This document shows, piece after piece, positions 45,705-56,400 of a stretch of 64,000 nt of DNA; position 1 is the stretch's first letter; each line of letters begins with the position of its first letter. The position numbers and the translations under genes are program-made. Source of the stretch: Eutypa lata. Taxonomy: Eukaryota > Ascomycota > Sordariomycetes > Xylariales > Diatrypaceae. The notes below the pieces were generated by a model, which saw nothing but the letters and a program-made list of their open reading frames with translations, was not told the DNA's origin and searched no databases. Location of the stretch: contig JAKULF010000004.1 in NCBI GenBank assembly GCA_022661535.1, forward strand, positions 4,650,001 through 4,714,000, given 5' to 3'.

Positions 45705-47030
45705 CTACGCAGCGGCAGTAGTGGTAGGCACAGCGAGGTTCCCGAGGCTCAGAGCGCCGACCGCGGTGGTGGTGGCAGCAGCGCCCAAATTGCCGAGGTT
45801 CAGGGCGTTCGTCAGCGTGTGGCCCGACAGATCGACCGTGGGGCCCTCGTTGACGCCCGAGAACGTGCTCGTGGCCGTGACGGCCGCCTGCGCCGGCGGC
45901 ACCTGCTGCCCTCCGTTGCTGCCGCTTCCGGGCTGCTCCGCGACCGGCGTCGTGCCGGCGCTCGACCCGCCGTTGACGATCGGTAGGGCGATCGAGGTCT
46001 GAGCCGCGTCTGCGGTGGTCGTGGTGGGCTCCGCTACCGTCTCAGCTGCTGTGGTTGTCTCCGCGACGGATGTGGTCTCTGCGGCAGACGTGGTCTCGAC
46101 GGCGGCGGCGGCCGAGGTGGTCTCCGCAGCTGCTGTCGTCGACTCCGCCACGGTTTCTGAAGCGGTCGCGCTCGTGGTTTCGGCAGCCGAGGAGGTTGCC
46201 TCGACTGGTGCGGCTGTCTCCGACGCTATGGCGGTCTCGCTTGCTGTTGTGGCTTCGGCTGGCGCTGATGTCGCTTCTACTGCGGTGCTTGAAGCGATGG
46301 CGCTAGAAGTAGATGCTACTTCGGCAGGAGTGGTCGCCACGGACGAAGACTCCACCACAGCAGTGGACGAAGCTACTACCGCCGACGTGTTGGCAATTGG
46401 CGCCGAGGACGAGACGACTTCGGTCAGAGACGCAGCCGAAGAAGCGATGAGTGAGGCCTGCTCTGGCGGAACTGGCGAGCCGACAGACGTACCGCAGGCG
46501 ATCATCTGCACCATCGTTACCGTCGAGGTCTGGGTGATTGTCAATGGCGGAGCCACGTTGTAGACGGTCGTGGCGAGTCCCGAAGCCCTGTTTTCAGATC
46601 TGTTAGCCTGTGCTTCTTAGCCGTAAATCCATCCCCTTTTAACATACGGCTCTGTTCCGGCCGCGCAATCAGCAGCGCCGGCCGGCGCGGTGTGAGTGAC
46701 CGTCACCGTTTGCGTCACTGCAGTGCCGTTGGAACCGCCCAGAACTGCACCGCCTCCCACCGTGATGGTCGCCTTGAGGGTCTCCGTCACGGTCTTTGCG
46801 CCCCCATGGTCACCATCGCTGCCACCGCCAATAGCCCCCAGTATGTCATCCAAGAAATTCCTCTTCTCGGGCTTGTTGTCATGATACCGGAACGACGCCG
46901 CCTATCGTATAGATTAGTGGAAGATTGCTCGCCGGGCTGAGGGTACACGTTAGTTAGATAGATCGGAACGAACCTGGACAAGTGAGCTGCAGCCTAACAA
47001 GAATAGGACGCCCTGAGAATGCGCCCACAT
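45705..47030 (-). CDS. Secreted Ala/Thr/Ser-rich protein
   Basis: Probably an extracellular or cell-wall protein; function unknown. Three exons, 47030-46974, 46901-46648 and 46587-45705 (introns 72 and 60 bp), give 397 aa. Exon 1 encodes a signal peptide (MWAHSQGVLFLLGCSSLVQA), followed by ASFRYHDNKPEKR, where the KR pair is a possible Kex2 cleavage site. Residues about 35-100 are Gly/Thr/Val-rich with TQTVTVTHT strands, and CGTSVGSPVPPEQA follows. From about 135 to 300 it is a mucin-like run of Ala, Thr, Ser, Glu and Val (repeats such as ETTSAAETTS), likely heavily O-glycosylated. The C-terminus has two LxLGNL repeats and ends TTTAAA; a GPI signal is not clear. The first donor (GTTCGT) is unusual. 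The join gives continuous frame, but exon 1 is the least certain part. Confidence 0.75.
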
Positions 47031-49596
47031 CCTGCCCTCGGGATAATGGGCGACTCGTCCTCCCACTGAATTACGATGGTTATCCTTTTTGTTTTTGGCT
47101 GTTCGACGAGATGGGCAAAGGTGAAAGAGTGGATAAACAGCTCAGCTGCTTAGGTATGGTTCGATATGAAGCGGGATCAACCCGTACCGAAAATAAGGTG
47201 TCGCTAGGATGAGAGACACTTCACTTTTGTGCTCTGTGCAGATATTATAAAGAGAGATACCGATCCAAAAAAAAATTAAAAATAAAAATCGCAATAGCGG
47301 AAGAGCCAGCGCTAGAGATCGAAGGAGAGACACAAAGTGGGAGTATAAGAGATATGGTCTACGCTCGTCAGAGCATTGTTGCTTGGCAGTCAGATGTCAA
47401 CAGTAAGAGAAGCCATCGACAAGAGACATCAACTCGTAGGACTCAACAAAAGCGAAGGAACGATTAACCAACTAAACTACCAGTTATCTAGGAGGAGGCG
47501 AGGATTCTAACGGCCATGATACACATAGAAACGAACGATACGGGCGGCCAGGCGACTCCTCCTTTCGATGTGGAGTGTCTGCCCGTTTCGACCAGGGCCA
47601 AGAAAAGCTCTCGTTTTCTCTTTGCTGCACCAAGGAGACCAACGGACCAGGTAGGTATGTATCTAGCTGCTGTATGTGGAGGCTGCTTTTGTGTGCGATG
47701 CATGCAAGTCAACGCTGTGTTTGAAAGTCAATCGAACAAATCGGTCTCCACTGACCCATGATCCCATAGATTGCGCCAAGATGGCAAGGTCAACCTGGGG
47801 CCCTTTGGCTGAATGAACTGATGGGAAAAGGAAGAAAAAAGGGCGAACCACGGAGCAGAATTGACAGATGAGGCTCAACTGCCGATTAGGCGAGTGCACA
47901 ACAATTCCCATTGCGGAGAGGTGCCGGGATATGGGTAGTGGTATTTGAGACGAAACCCCTGACAGGGGATGTTTGAAGTCGCGCCCAGACGAGACAGGTA
48001 TCGTGAGTGACTGACTACATACATACCTGGCACCAACTTTACATAGTTATCTACGTATAATCCCCCGTAGTGTAGTAAACATCATATCAAATTCCATTCG
48101 GCTCCGGAATCTATTTCTGTAGAAATGCAGATATGCATAATATCATAGGATCAAATTGTAGATGCAGTGTGAATGCGAAGTAATTTATGGTAGTATTTAT
48201 TTTGTACGAATGAAGAGTTATTTAGTTAGTTAGGCCTGCTACAGTTAGGCGAAGAAACAGCCATGCTAAGCAATTATGCTTGGCAGATGTTTCAGGAGGA
48301 CATCTCGAACCGATCTGTCTCCACCAAGCGCCGAAGGGTGAAAGTGGAGATGCTATGGACTTAACTATTACTCGTACAATACATAAAAGACATCTAAACA
48401 CTTCAAGGCATCACATCGTGCCATTACAAAGTAAAACATGTGATAGTAGAATATAGTCGCATCTAACTAGGTGATAACTAGTAGAATGGAGTTGTGAATT
48501 GTTTATAGACCAATGAACAGCACAATGAGGCTTGTTTATAAAATGTGGCTGCAACTGCGGCTGTCTTTGTGAGACTCTACCAACTGATAGCAGCTTATTA
48601 TACCTAGGCTGATACCTACATAGGTTATATCCCTACATTTTACGTACTGTACAATACGTAGCATCATTAAGTCGTCGTCACCTCAGCCTCCAAGGCATAA
48701 TGGTCGATCTTATTTGAGGTTGAAAAGTTCTAAAGCCGAGTCCCGCCGAGTTATCCGACTTCATTAGTAATATGAACTAGATTCAAACACTCAAAGTCGT
48801 AAGCCATGGTGTTGAGAGTTGAAACGTGTAACTAACTATTTCTCTAGACAGAAATGATGCAACACCATTCCTCTTCAAGCCCAATAAAATATTAATTTGC
48901 TGGGCTTCACGAAGTTACTTATAGCATTCAATGTTAAAGCGAAGATGATGGCAATCTACCTACATGGCAGGTCTAAATTAATAATTAATATAGCTTATAC
49001 TAGCGAAGTATTTTACCCAATCGATATTGCGGCCGACATCTTCCTACATATGTACAATACAGATAATAAGCATAGGGCTTAGTTATAGTTCGTCATTAGG
49101 CGGGTCATGTCGATCTCTGGTTAACCCCACACGTCTATCAGCCTCCATCTCTAATTAAGTTGGAAGCAAAGTGTGACGATCGACTATTGCATTATTATAG
49201 CAGGCAAGGCCTCGTTCGGATGCCACTAGTCATAGCTATCCAACTTGATTATATTCCAGCTCTGATATTCACTGTCCTGGCGAAGTTCACCATTCACAAA
49301 TTCTTTCCGTAGTAATCAACTCTAAATAGTATCACCCATGCCACAGAAATGTAACACTAGCCTTTCTGTTTAATTGGATAAGATACTATGTTGTGCTCTG
49401 AGACTTAAGCCTCCCATCTGTTGTAGCCAGCCGAATCTGCTAGGCCCAGAGTCACTATCTACAAACATGAACATAACTTCAGGGCAGCGCGTTATCGTAA
49501 GAAATCTATATGCACCTGGTAATCATCAATCCCAATCCCCGGTACCAAAAACCAGCAAGACCACCATATGGTTCCATAGCCAGTTAAATCGTTTGT
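47031..49596. other. Intergenic, 2.6 kb
   Basis: No recognised gene. Small frames (47516-47761 +, 47663-47911 -, 48897-49082 +) have no conserved features. The sequence is AT-rich from about 48000 onwards. Confidence 0.5.
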
Positions 49597-50733
49597 CTAT
49601 ACCGAATCTAGGGTCCCTCCAGGGGGTGTTCTTAGTACTACGGCAATGAGCATTAGTATTTGGTCCCCTACACAGCTTGAAGGGTAGTGACGGGTTGTCT
49701 CGAACATCAAATACTCTAAGAAGAGTTCACTATCACTTACCGAATGATTCGCACCCTCCCACCACTTCCCGTCATCCCAGCATACGTTAGGACGTCGAGA
49801 GCCTCTGTGGCGGCTCCTCATAGCAATTTGATCTTCGCCTTTCTTGCGGATCATGAAGACGGGCCGAATCTCGCGTAGTTTCTCCAGTGTTGCTTTAATC
49901 CATTCGTTAGTATCGTCCCATTCATAGTTTTCAACCTTCACAGGGGTTGGCCCTCCAGATTTGGGAGCGTTAACCGTATCCTGCTGGTAGTTGCACTTGA
50001 GCCACTGTAGCTTGATCTCTGCCTGTATTTCGGGCCAAGGACAACCGGGACTTGCCAATATACCAGAGGCTGATCCCAGCGCTCGGATACCGGCTCTGGT
50101 CCTGTAATCCGCATTGAAGATCTTCTGGACCCTCTTCACCTCGTCCGTGTCCCGAAGGTCGATGAGGATGACGGACTCGTTGCCGAAGATGGCCTGCACG
50201 GTCTTGGGCGCCCAGTTCGCATTGGCAAAGTAACCCTCGGATTGCAGGAGCACGTTGATCTGTCGAAGGTTTGCATAGCTGGGTAAATACAAACGACGGT
50301 AATATGAAGAATACGGCAGGAAGAAGAAATTTTCAGCCCACGCCTTCACGTCGTCTACTTTCCGGGCTAGGAGGGTGAGGGACGTGGCGGCTTGCCAAAT
50401 GTCGGGACAGATACGATTATTGGACCAAAGCCACCGTCTTGGGATCCTGCCTGCCCAGAGTATGACGTCCCGCGACGAGTCGTACCAGGCGGTGCTGCCG
50501 CATTTCTTATCGGTGTCGAACGAATAGGGGCCTCCGTGTTTTAAGGCCACGGCTCGGGAATCCCGGCAGGCTTGTGCGATGGCAGGAGGGCCTGGGGAAT
50601 ACACGAATCCACTTACTTTAGGCACGATGAGCCGGCTAGGTATCACCAATTCCCAGATCATGTGCCTCAGCTCGATTGGAAGGCGCATGATGGGAAAAGG
50701 GGCCGATGGACTATCGCGAGGAGATGACGGCAT
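49597..50733 (-). CDS. 2EXR-domain protein
   Basis: Function unknown; the 2EXR domain is an F-box-like N-terminal module expanded in filamentous fungi. Single open frame of 378 aa. The domain is recognisable at residues about 10-100: FPIMRLPIELRHMIWELVIPSRLI, then PPAIAQACRDSRAVALKHG and a W/Y-rich strand region with DVILW. The rest contains VQAIFGNESVILIDLRDTDEVKRVQKIF. Near the C-terminus a GTAAGT donor-like sequence (about 49738-49743 on the minus strand) after WWEGANHS could start an intron, so the last 45 residues may be intronic and the true 3' end different. I cannot decide without RNA data. Confidence 0.8.
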   Translation of the reverse strand: MPSSPRDSPSAPFPIMRLPIELRHMIWELVIPSRLIVPKVSGFVYSPGPPAIAQACRDSRAVALKHGGPYSFDTDKKCGSTAWYDSSRDVILWAGRIPRRWLWSNNRICPDIWQAATSLTLLARKVDDVKAWAENFFFLPYSSYYRRLYLPSYANLRQINVLLQSEGYFANANWAPKTVQAIFGNESVILIDLRDTDEVKRVQKIFNADYRTRAGIRALGSASGILASPGCPWPEIQAEIKLQWLKCNYQQDTVNAPKSGGPTPVKVENYEWDDTNEWIKATLEKLREIRPVFMIRKKGEDQIAMRSRHRGSRRPNVCWDDGKWWEGANHSVSDSELFLEYLMFETTRHYPSSCVGDQILMLIAVVLRTPPGGTLDSV

Positions 50734-52488
50734 TTGTAGCGAAGATCTGCCTCCAAGGACGAGGACGTGTTGTTACTGGTGTGGTTTTTGAGCTCGAGAT
50801 CTCTCATTATGATGATCTACAACCCGAATATTCCGATTAGGAAATTTTCGATTTGGAGCTGACGGCCTCTCGTCTTATACTGGTGGACGAACAATGGCTC
50901 ATAGAATCGGTCAGGGAGCAGTCATCAACAGGCGCAAAACAAGCATTCCTTAGACGATGCAAATGATAACAGGAGTATTATTCGTAATTAATGAAGCGTC
51001 TAGAAATGGAATCATATTTTGCTCTTAGACAACCACCTATATCTTGCTTAGAGTGACAGATCCTGGCCGTATTTCCACCCCCCTAACCTCCTTATAATGA
51101 GCTGATTCAAATATACTACTTAGGAGATTACTAGATCCTCGCCTGCTTTTGTGTTTATATATGCGCCTCGACGCCCAATTCTTTTCTGACTGAAGGAAAT
51201 TCTTGTGTGAATTAGACATGGGGTTGAATCTGAGGCTATGCAATCATGCCTGAGTAGTATTAAATTGAAGATTCATCATACCTGTAATAATTAGCTACGA
51301 CACGAAAGCCAGAGAAGCTTCTATATATCTTCAACAAAACTAAGTGTGAACAAAGGGGGCAACCTTAAACTCGGAGCTTGTTGTCCAACTATGAAGTCTA
51401 CCGTTAGGTGGGCCTAAATCTACAGAATCTATTCGATTGCTGCCTTACTAACAGTAAAGCTTGAGGAAACCGAATTCTATTAGTTATGCATTTTCTCGGT
51501 TATGTTAAGCCAATACGATAGGTTTAGAGTATAAATATCTACCTTAGCCACGATTCAACCTATACCTTTCTACCTAGCTCCCCTTTGTCCTCCCACAAAG
51601 GGGGTTAAGAATGATTCAACGCAGAATCTTAGAATTACTGCCTCGCCACAGGTTGGCTATTGTACATGTATTTGTTTATTATCATTATTCCCTACGATTA
51701 ATCTAAGCATATCGAATCAGGGAGAACGGCCTTTGTGCATCACCCTCCCTATGTATGTATAAGTTGAATGGATGCCAAGACGATTACGTACCTTGGTATA
51801 GGATCAAGAATATGTCGAAGTAATATAGGTGGGTGTATTATGCCTACCTACCTACCTAATCTTACTTCATCTTACTATTAAGCAGCATCGCTCTCCCGCA
51901 CCGCCGGCCGATAGGGTAACAACGAAGTCGACCCGAGACCGAGCGCCGAGGACCCAAAGTCGGTTTTACGAGAACGGCCCCACAGATTATATCATAGACA
52001 ACCCTGTTACTTACTGCTTACCAGTCACTCGGTCGTCAGACGGAATTGTGTAATTGGGTTCTAGGTAATAACATTAACTAGAGGTTGCACGATCGCGGCC
52101 GAACGCGGAAATTTCCCGGGGCGGACTTATCGCTCGATCGACTGATCCTCACGCCGAAGGATTGCTCTAACATAAATAGATCCACGCTTCCGGTGTCCAA
52201 TACCCCACCACCCTTTGCAGCTTGATGGTTCGACGTCGTGCCTCTCAGCCACTTCCTCGAGTGTCATCTTGACCTATGTTAGCAGCCTAACTAGGTATTC
52301 AGAGGCATATATAAGGAGCCGTTTAAATCTCTCTTTTTACATTACCCTCTAGAGGCCAATGTTGTTGCAGCTCTACTGCCCATTTGTATTTCGTACAAGT
52401 GTTAGCTTGTTCCATATCATAGTAATAACAACAACAACCAGTCTACCCGCGTGAACTTCCAATACCCATCCCCATCCCCATCCCCAAG
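50734..52488. promoter_or_regulatory. Upstream region of divergent 2EXR and luciferase-domain genes
   Basis: 1.75 kb, AT-rich, no recognised gene. It contains a CCTA run at about 51843-51859 and a CCCATC run directly before the luciferase-domain ATG (52466-52486). Both promoters should lie here. Confidence 0.5.
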
Positions 52489-53406
52489 ATGTCGCTCCCG
52501 GAGAAGCTATCCTCGCTAGTGCGCGGCGTCTCCACACCCACACTCCGCCTACCAAATGCCAACGCGCTGCAAGCCAACCGGACCCTCATCGCCGCGGGCC
52601 TCGCCACCGCCGTAGCGGTCCTAGCCGGGATTCCCCTCGCCTCGCGCACGCTCGCCGACTACAGGGCCTGGCTCGCCATCGACGCCGGCGGCCTGCCCTA
52701 CAACTTCTTCGGGTACCTGGTGAACGTAGCGATGAAGCCCTTCACGCGCTCGGACCTGCGGGTCCCCGCGCCCTACGACGCCTCCAGCCCCAAGCTGCAA
52801 GCCCTCTACGGGCCCGAGGCCTTCCGGTCCTACTTCTCGGCGACGATGACGCCGCCCCCGGCGCGGCGCGGGCCCCGCCCCGACGTCCCGGCCTTCGCGG
52901 CGCCCCAGCGCCAGACGAGCCAGATGGCGTCGGGGTCGAGGATCCTAGAGCGGCAGATCGCGTTCCTGGCCGCGGTCGCGGCCGCGAACCCGGGCCTCGT
53001 CAAGAGAGCCCCCTCGGCGGCCGAGGGCGGCTACCACCAGGCGCTGTGGCTGGCGGACGAGCTGCTGGCGCCGCCGGCCCGGAAGCCGAAGTGGGCGGGG
53101 TTGCTGAAGGGCGAGTTCGCCCACCCGCATGGCGAGGGGAGCGCCCATTTCGCCCTGAGCCTGACGGATGCCGCGACGCTGATCGAGAAGGGGTGGGCGG
53201 AGCGACACCCCCTGAGCGGGGTGCGCGGGGTTCTGCCCTGGGGGTTCGTGCTTGTTTATGCGCCGCGCGACGAGGAGGAGTTTGCGGTTTGGAAGGATGT
53301 GGTGCTGGCGAGTACGAGGTTCGTTGTTGCTGCTGTTGCGGTGGGGGGGAGCGGGAGTGGGAGTGGGAATGCGAGTGCGAGGGAGGTCGTTGTGCCGAAG
53401 GTGTAG
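52489..53406 (+). CDS. Luciferase-domain (DUF5519-like) protein
   Basis: Function unknown despite the name; fungal members are not shown to emit light. Single exon, 305 aa. A hydrophobic segment near residues 33-55 (LIAAGLATAVAVLAGIPLAS) could be a membrane anchor. The middle (about 60-125) contains AWLAIDAGGLPYNFFGYLVNVAMKP, wording seen in fungal luciferase-domain proteins. The C-terminal domain (about 205-285) has HPHGEGSAHFALSLTDAATLIEKGWAERHPLSG and WGFVLVYAPRDEEEFAVWKDVV, which is the family core. A Gly/Ser run follows. Coding sequence is strongly GC-rich, in contrast to the AT-rich DNA on both sides. Confidence 0.85.
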   Translation: MSLPEKLSSLVRGVSTPTLRLPNANALQANRTLIAAGLATAVAVLAGIPLASRTLADYRAWLAIDAGGLPYNFFGYLVNVAMKPFTRSDLRVPAPYDASSPKLQALYGPEAFRSYFSATMTPPPARRGPRPDVPAFAAPQRQTSQMASGSRILERQIAFLAAVAAANPGLVKRAPSAAEGGYHQALWLADELLAPPARKPKWAGLLKGEFAHPHGEGSAHFALSLTDAATLIEKGWAERHPLSGVRGVLPWGFVLVYAPRDEEEFAVWKDVVLASTRFVVAAVAVGGSGSGSGNASAREVVVPKV

Positions 53407-56400
53407 AGAAGTTGTCTTTGCCTGTTGTGTATTTCGGTTGAGGATGGTGTCTATTTTAGGTAAGGGTGGTAGGTAGCGGAAACTGTAATAGTAGCTGAAC
53501 ATGATGCCATGAGTTGATGATAGGTTTTGCGTGTAGTTTTGAAGTCATGCCCACCCTCCTCGTAGCTGTATATAATAATACAACTGGTTGTCAGTGTAAT
53601 GGTACTCAGAAAAGACATCACCGCCTGCTAGAAAGAATGGTCTGCTTTGATCTGTGACTTCATTTCATCAGGGGGGAGGATCCCTTACCTAGTACTATGG
53701 ATGAAAATCTTCCTAAAGAAGGCGGTGTATCTGCAAGGAACAAACAGGTCCTTTACTTGGTTAGATCCAGACGGCGATTATTGTTATTGATTATGTCGAA
53801 TCCTTCTCGGGATTGTTCGATGTTCGGTGAGCCCGTCCATACCCCTTGCGTCGGCCCCAGTCTTGGGCGGTATTGTACAGCCTGACAGCCTGATAGCCTG
53901 GCATCGTTCATGCACAAGCGTCATCCTTTCTTGGAAACCAAAAAGTACTCTTGCACTCAAAACAGAATCTCGACTTTCCAGCCTCTCACAAGACCTACAC
54001 CCTAATTAGAAGTAGGTGATACCGACATCGGAGTGTAGTAGTAACGTTAGGTAGACATCTCGGTGTCAATAGCCGCTATCGCAAATCGAGATACCTTTGT
54101 TGCAACTCTGTTTGTACGGCAGTTTGCAATACGACGTGGACTAGCACTACATGATTGGAAATGTGATGCTGTGTTAGTCTCACTCCAGCGCGAACCGAGG
54201 GAGAGGTGCTATTTCCATCGTCGTAAGGTTCGTGTGCGCATCGTCAATAGGCCTAGGTTGTTTAAACCCCTATTTTGTAGGGGCTCGCTGGACGTCGGTA
54301 TGGGAATTGAATAGTGATCGACGGTTAGGATCGCGATTGATCGCCAAGGCTTCGTTTCAATAACAACCGGTTTTGCTGGCATGCTCCTCATTTTCTAAAA
54401 GTAGAGCTACTAAATATGATATGAAATGTAAAGGCTGCAACAAAACAAGCTGTCTGGAACCAGGTTGTGTGAAACAGGCCGGGACACGTTAACCACACCT
54501 ACTAGTTCATCGCGGCTTATTAAAAGGCCCCAGCGACATCGTGCTGTCAACGTCGGATGCCTCTGGCGAAGTTTTCCATCCAGGCCCCTTCGAGTATCTG
54601 ATTATTGAAAAGAGATGTTTGGATGTCTCCTAGTTTAGTTAGTTTGCGTCCAAGTCTGAGTATGCCATCATAGTCGCCCCTAGTACGGGGACTGCCTGTG
54701 ACATGTTGCAGGAACTCTTTTTACCTCAATAACATATATTTGTTGATCTAGGTTAGGTGTTCACGACTGTTATATATTAGTGTAGAAGTGTAGAAGTGTA
54801 GAAGTTGTATGGACTGGCATCTCTGGGGCGCCGATAAAAAATCTGTCGGAGTAGATCTGTTTTAACTACCGCCCTCTACCTCTGAGGTTTAGCTGCTTAA
54901 CCCCTTTTTATAGGGTGTTCTCCTTCCCTACGGCAATACCATCATGAAGACCAAGTAGATAGGCGAAATATATGTAGGCCCTGAGCCCTCGATCCCTTAG
55001 AATCTGAGGAGGCCTCAACACTCCGAGAGTCGATTATGGGTACGATAGCTATCGGCTTAACACTGGGATGTTTCATACAGCAGCTCTTGTGTTTGCTTTT
55101 GTGGTCTCGGTCGTTGATTCCACCCTTCGTATGAATCAGGTCTTCGCTCGATGATAACTTGAGCGAGTGGATGGAGGATGGAGAACGAGAGCCTAGGGCT
55201 GGTGCGAGTTGCAACTGTGTACTAAGTGAGGAAGAGAGTAATCCATGAGGAGCCTCATCTGTTATGCCGTTCACCCCTAATAGTCCATTCTATTGCACTA
55301 ACATAAATATCACTGGGAAATATTCCGTACTTTGAACTGGTCTTCTGATTATGAGAATGCGACCCGTCGGCAGTGCCCCAACTGGCAGTCTTTCACTATG
55401 TACTAGAGGGTTGGGGTAAAATCGTCAGTATACTTCGTTGTAGTCCTACTCTTAGAATCTCGGCTAGAACTGATACGTGAGACACTTCTTCGTGGTAGAT
55501 ATTTCTCATTGACTGTCCCTGCCCTTTCGAAGCTCGCTGGATGCCAGCTAGGTAAAGAAGACCTATTCGCGATGTCGTATCTAGGTCAGCTCAATAGAAT
55601 AGCAATTACGGCTAGACTTCCTTGACACTAGCCAACGCCTGGCGACGCTTTCTACCACGCCGCCTTTGAAAAGTCTTTTACTTGCTCGTCCCACTGGGTC
55701 CATAGCTGACAAGTAGGCTTGGACCGCCACGTAGAACTTGCACCCACCCCCTTTCCAAACCAGCATATGAAGGCGGCAGCATTATAGTAGATCTTGGAGT
55801 TTCGCCGAGGTTGGGCGAGATAGGCCTTGTTTGCACCTTCGTTCGCCTTGTAGGATGGAGCAGGATTCGGAATTATGATGCCGCAAAGCACTCGCAGTTC
55901 ATTCCCTAACGACGTGAACTCTATTCTATCTGACGAATAACTTGTGCCTGTCGAGAAGAAATTAGCACATTTAAAAGTGCGGTTCCCGTCACTAGATGCT
56001 GCTCTAATAACCAGTCACAGATCAACAATGCAATGCCCTAATGCCGCCAGATAGGGCAACCGGATCGGAGGCACTTGAGAGACCCGCCTGTGGACATTGG
56101 CCTGGCCAGCAAGAAGGATTCTTTTCGTTGGGATGGGCTTCACAGTCGCTTATAATTGTTGTCGTTGCCGTTGTTTTTGTTGTTCTTTTTTAGTAAAGTC
56201 AAATAATGGAGTTTGTCATCGAAACCTGCAATGTTTTCCAACCACATCATACGGTAGACCAACTCCCCCGTGTACGTACAAGGCAGGACCCATGAGGAAG
56301 ACATATATTACGGCCCAACCCGACGCACCGTAGGAAATTACCTTTGAAGATTACCACCGTAGCCAATGGCTTCCCTGTAGTTGTCCGAACCATTGTAGGG

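Noticed and set aside
46015..46563. 182-codon frame antisense to the secreted Ala/Thr/Ser-rich gene
   Set aside because: Low-complexity Val/Ala/Ser translation is expected when a repeat-rich coding strand is read backwards; no start context or domain.
54942..55274. 110-codon minus-strand frame as a gene
   Set aside because: Ser/His/Lys-rich, no domain, no splice partners, and the surrounding DNA has no coding signal.
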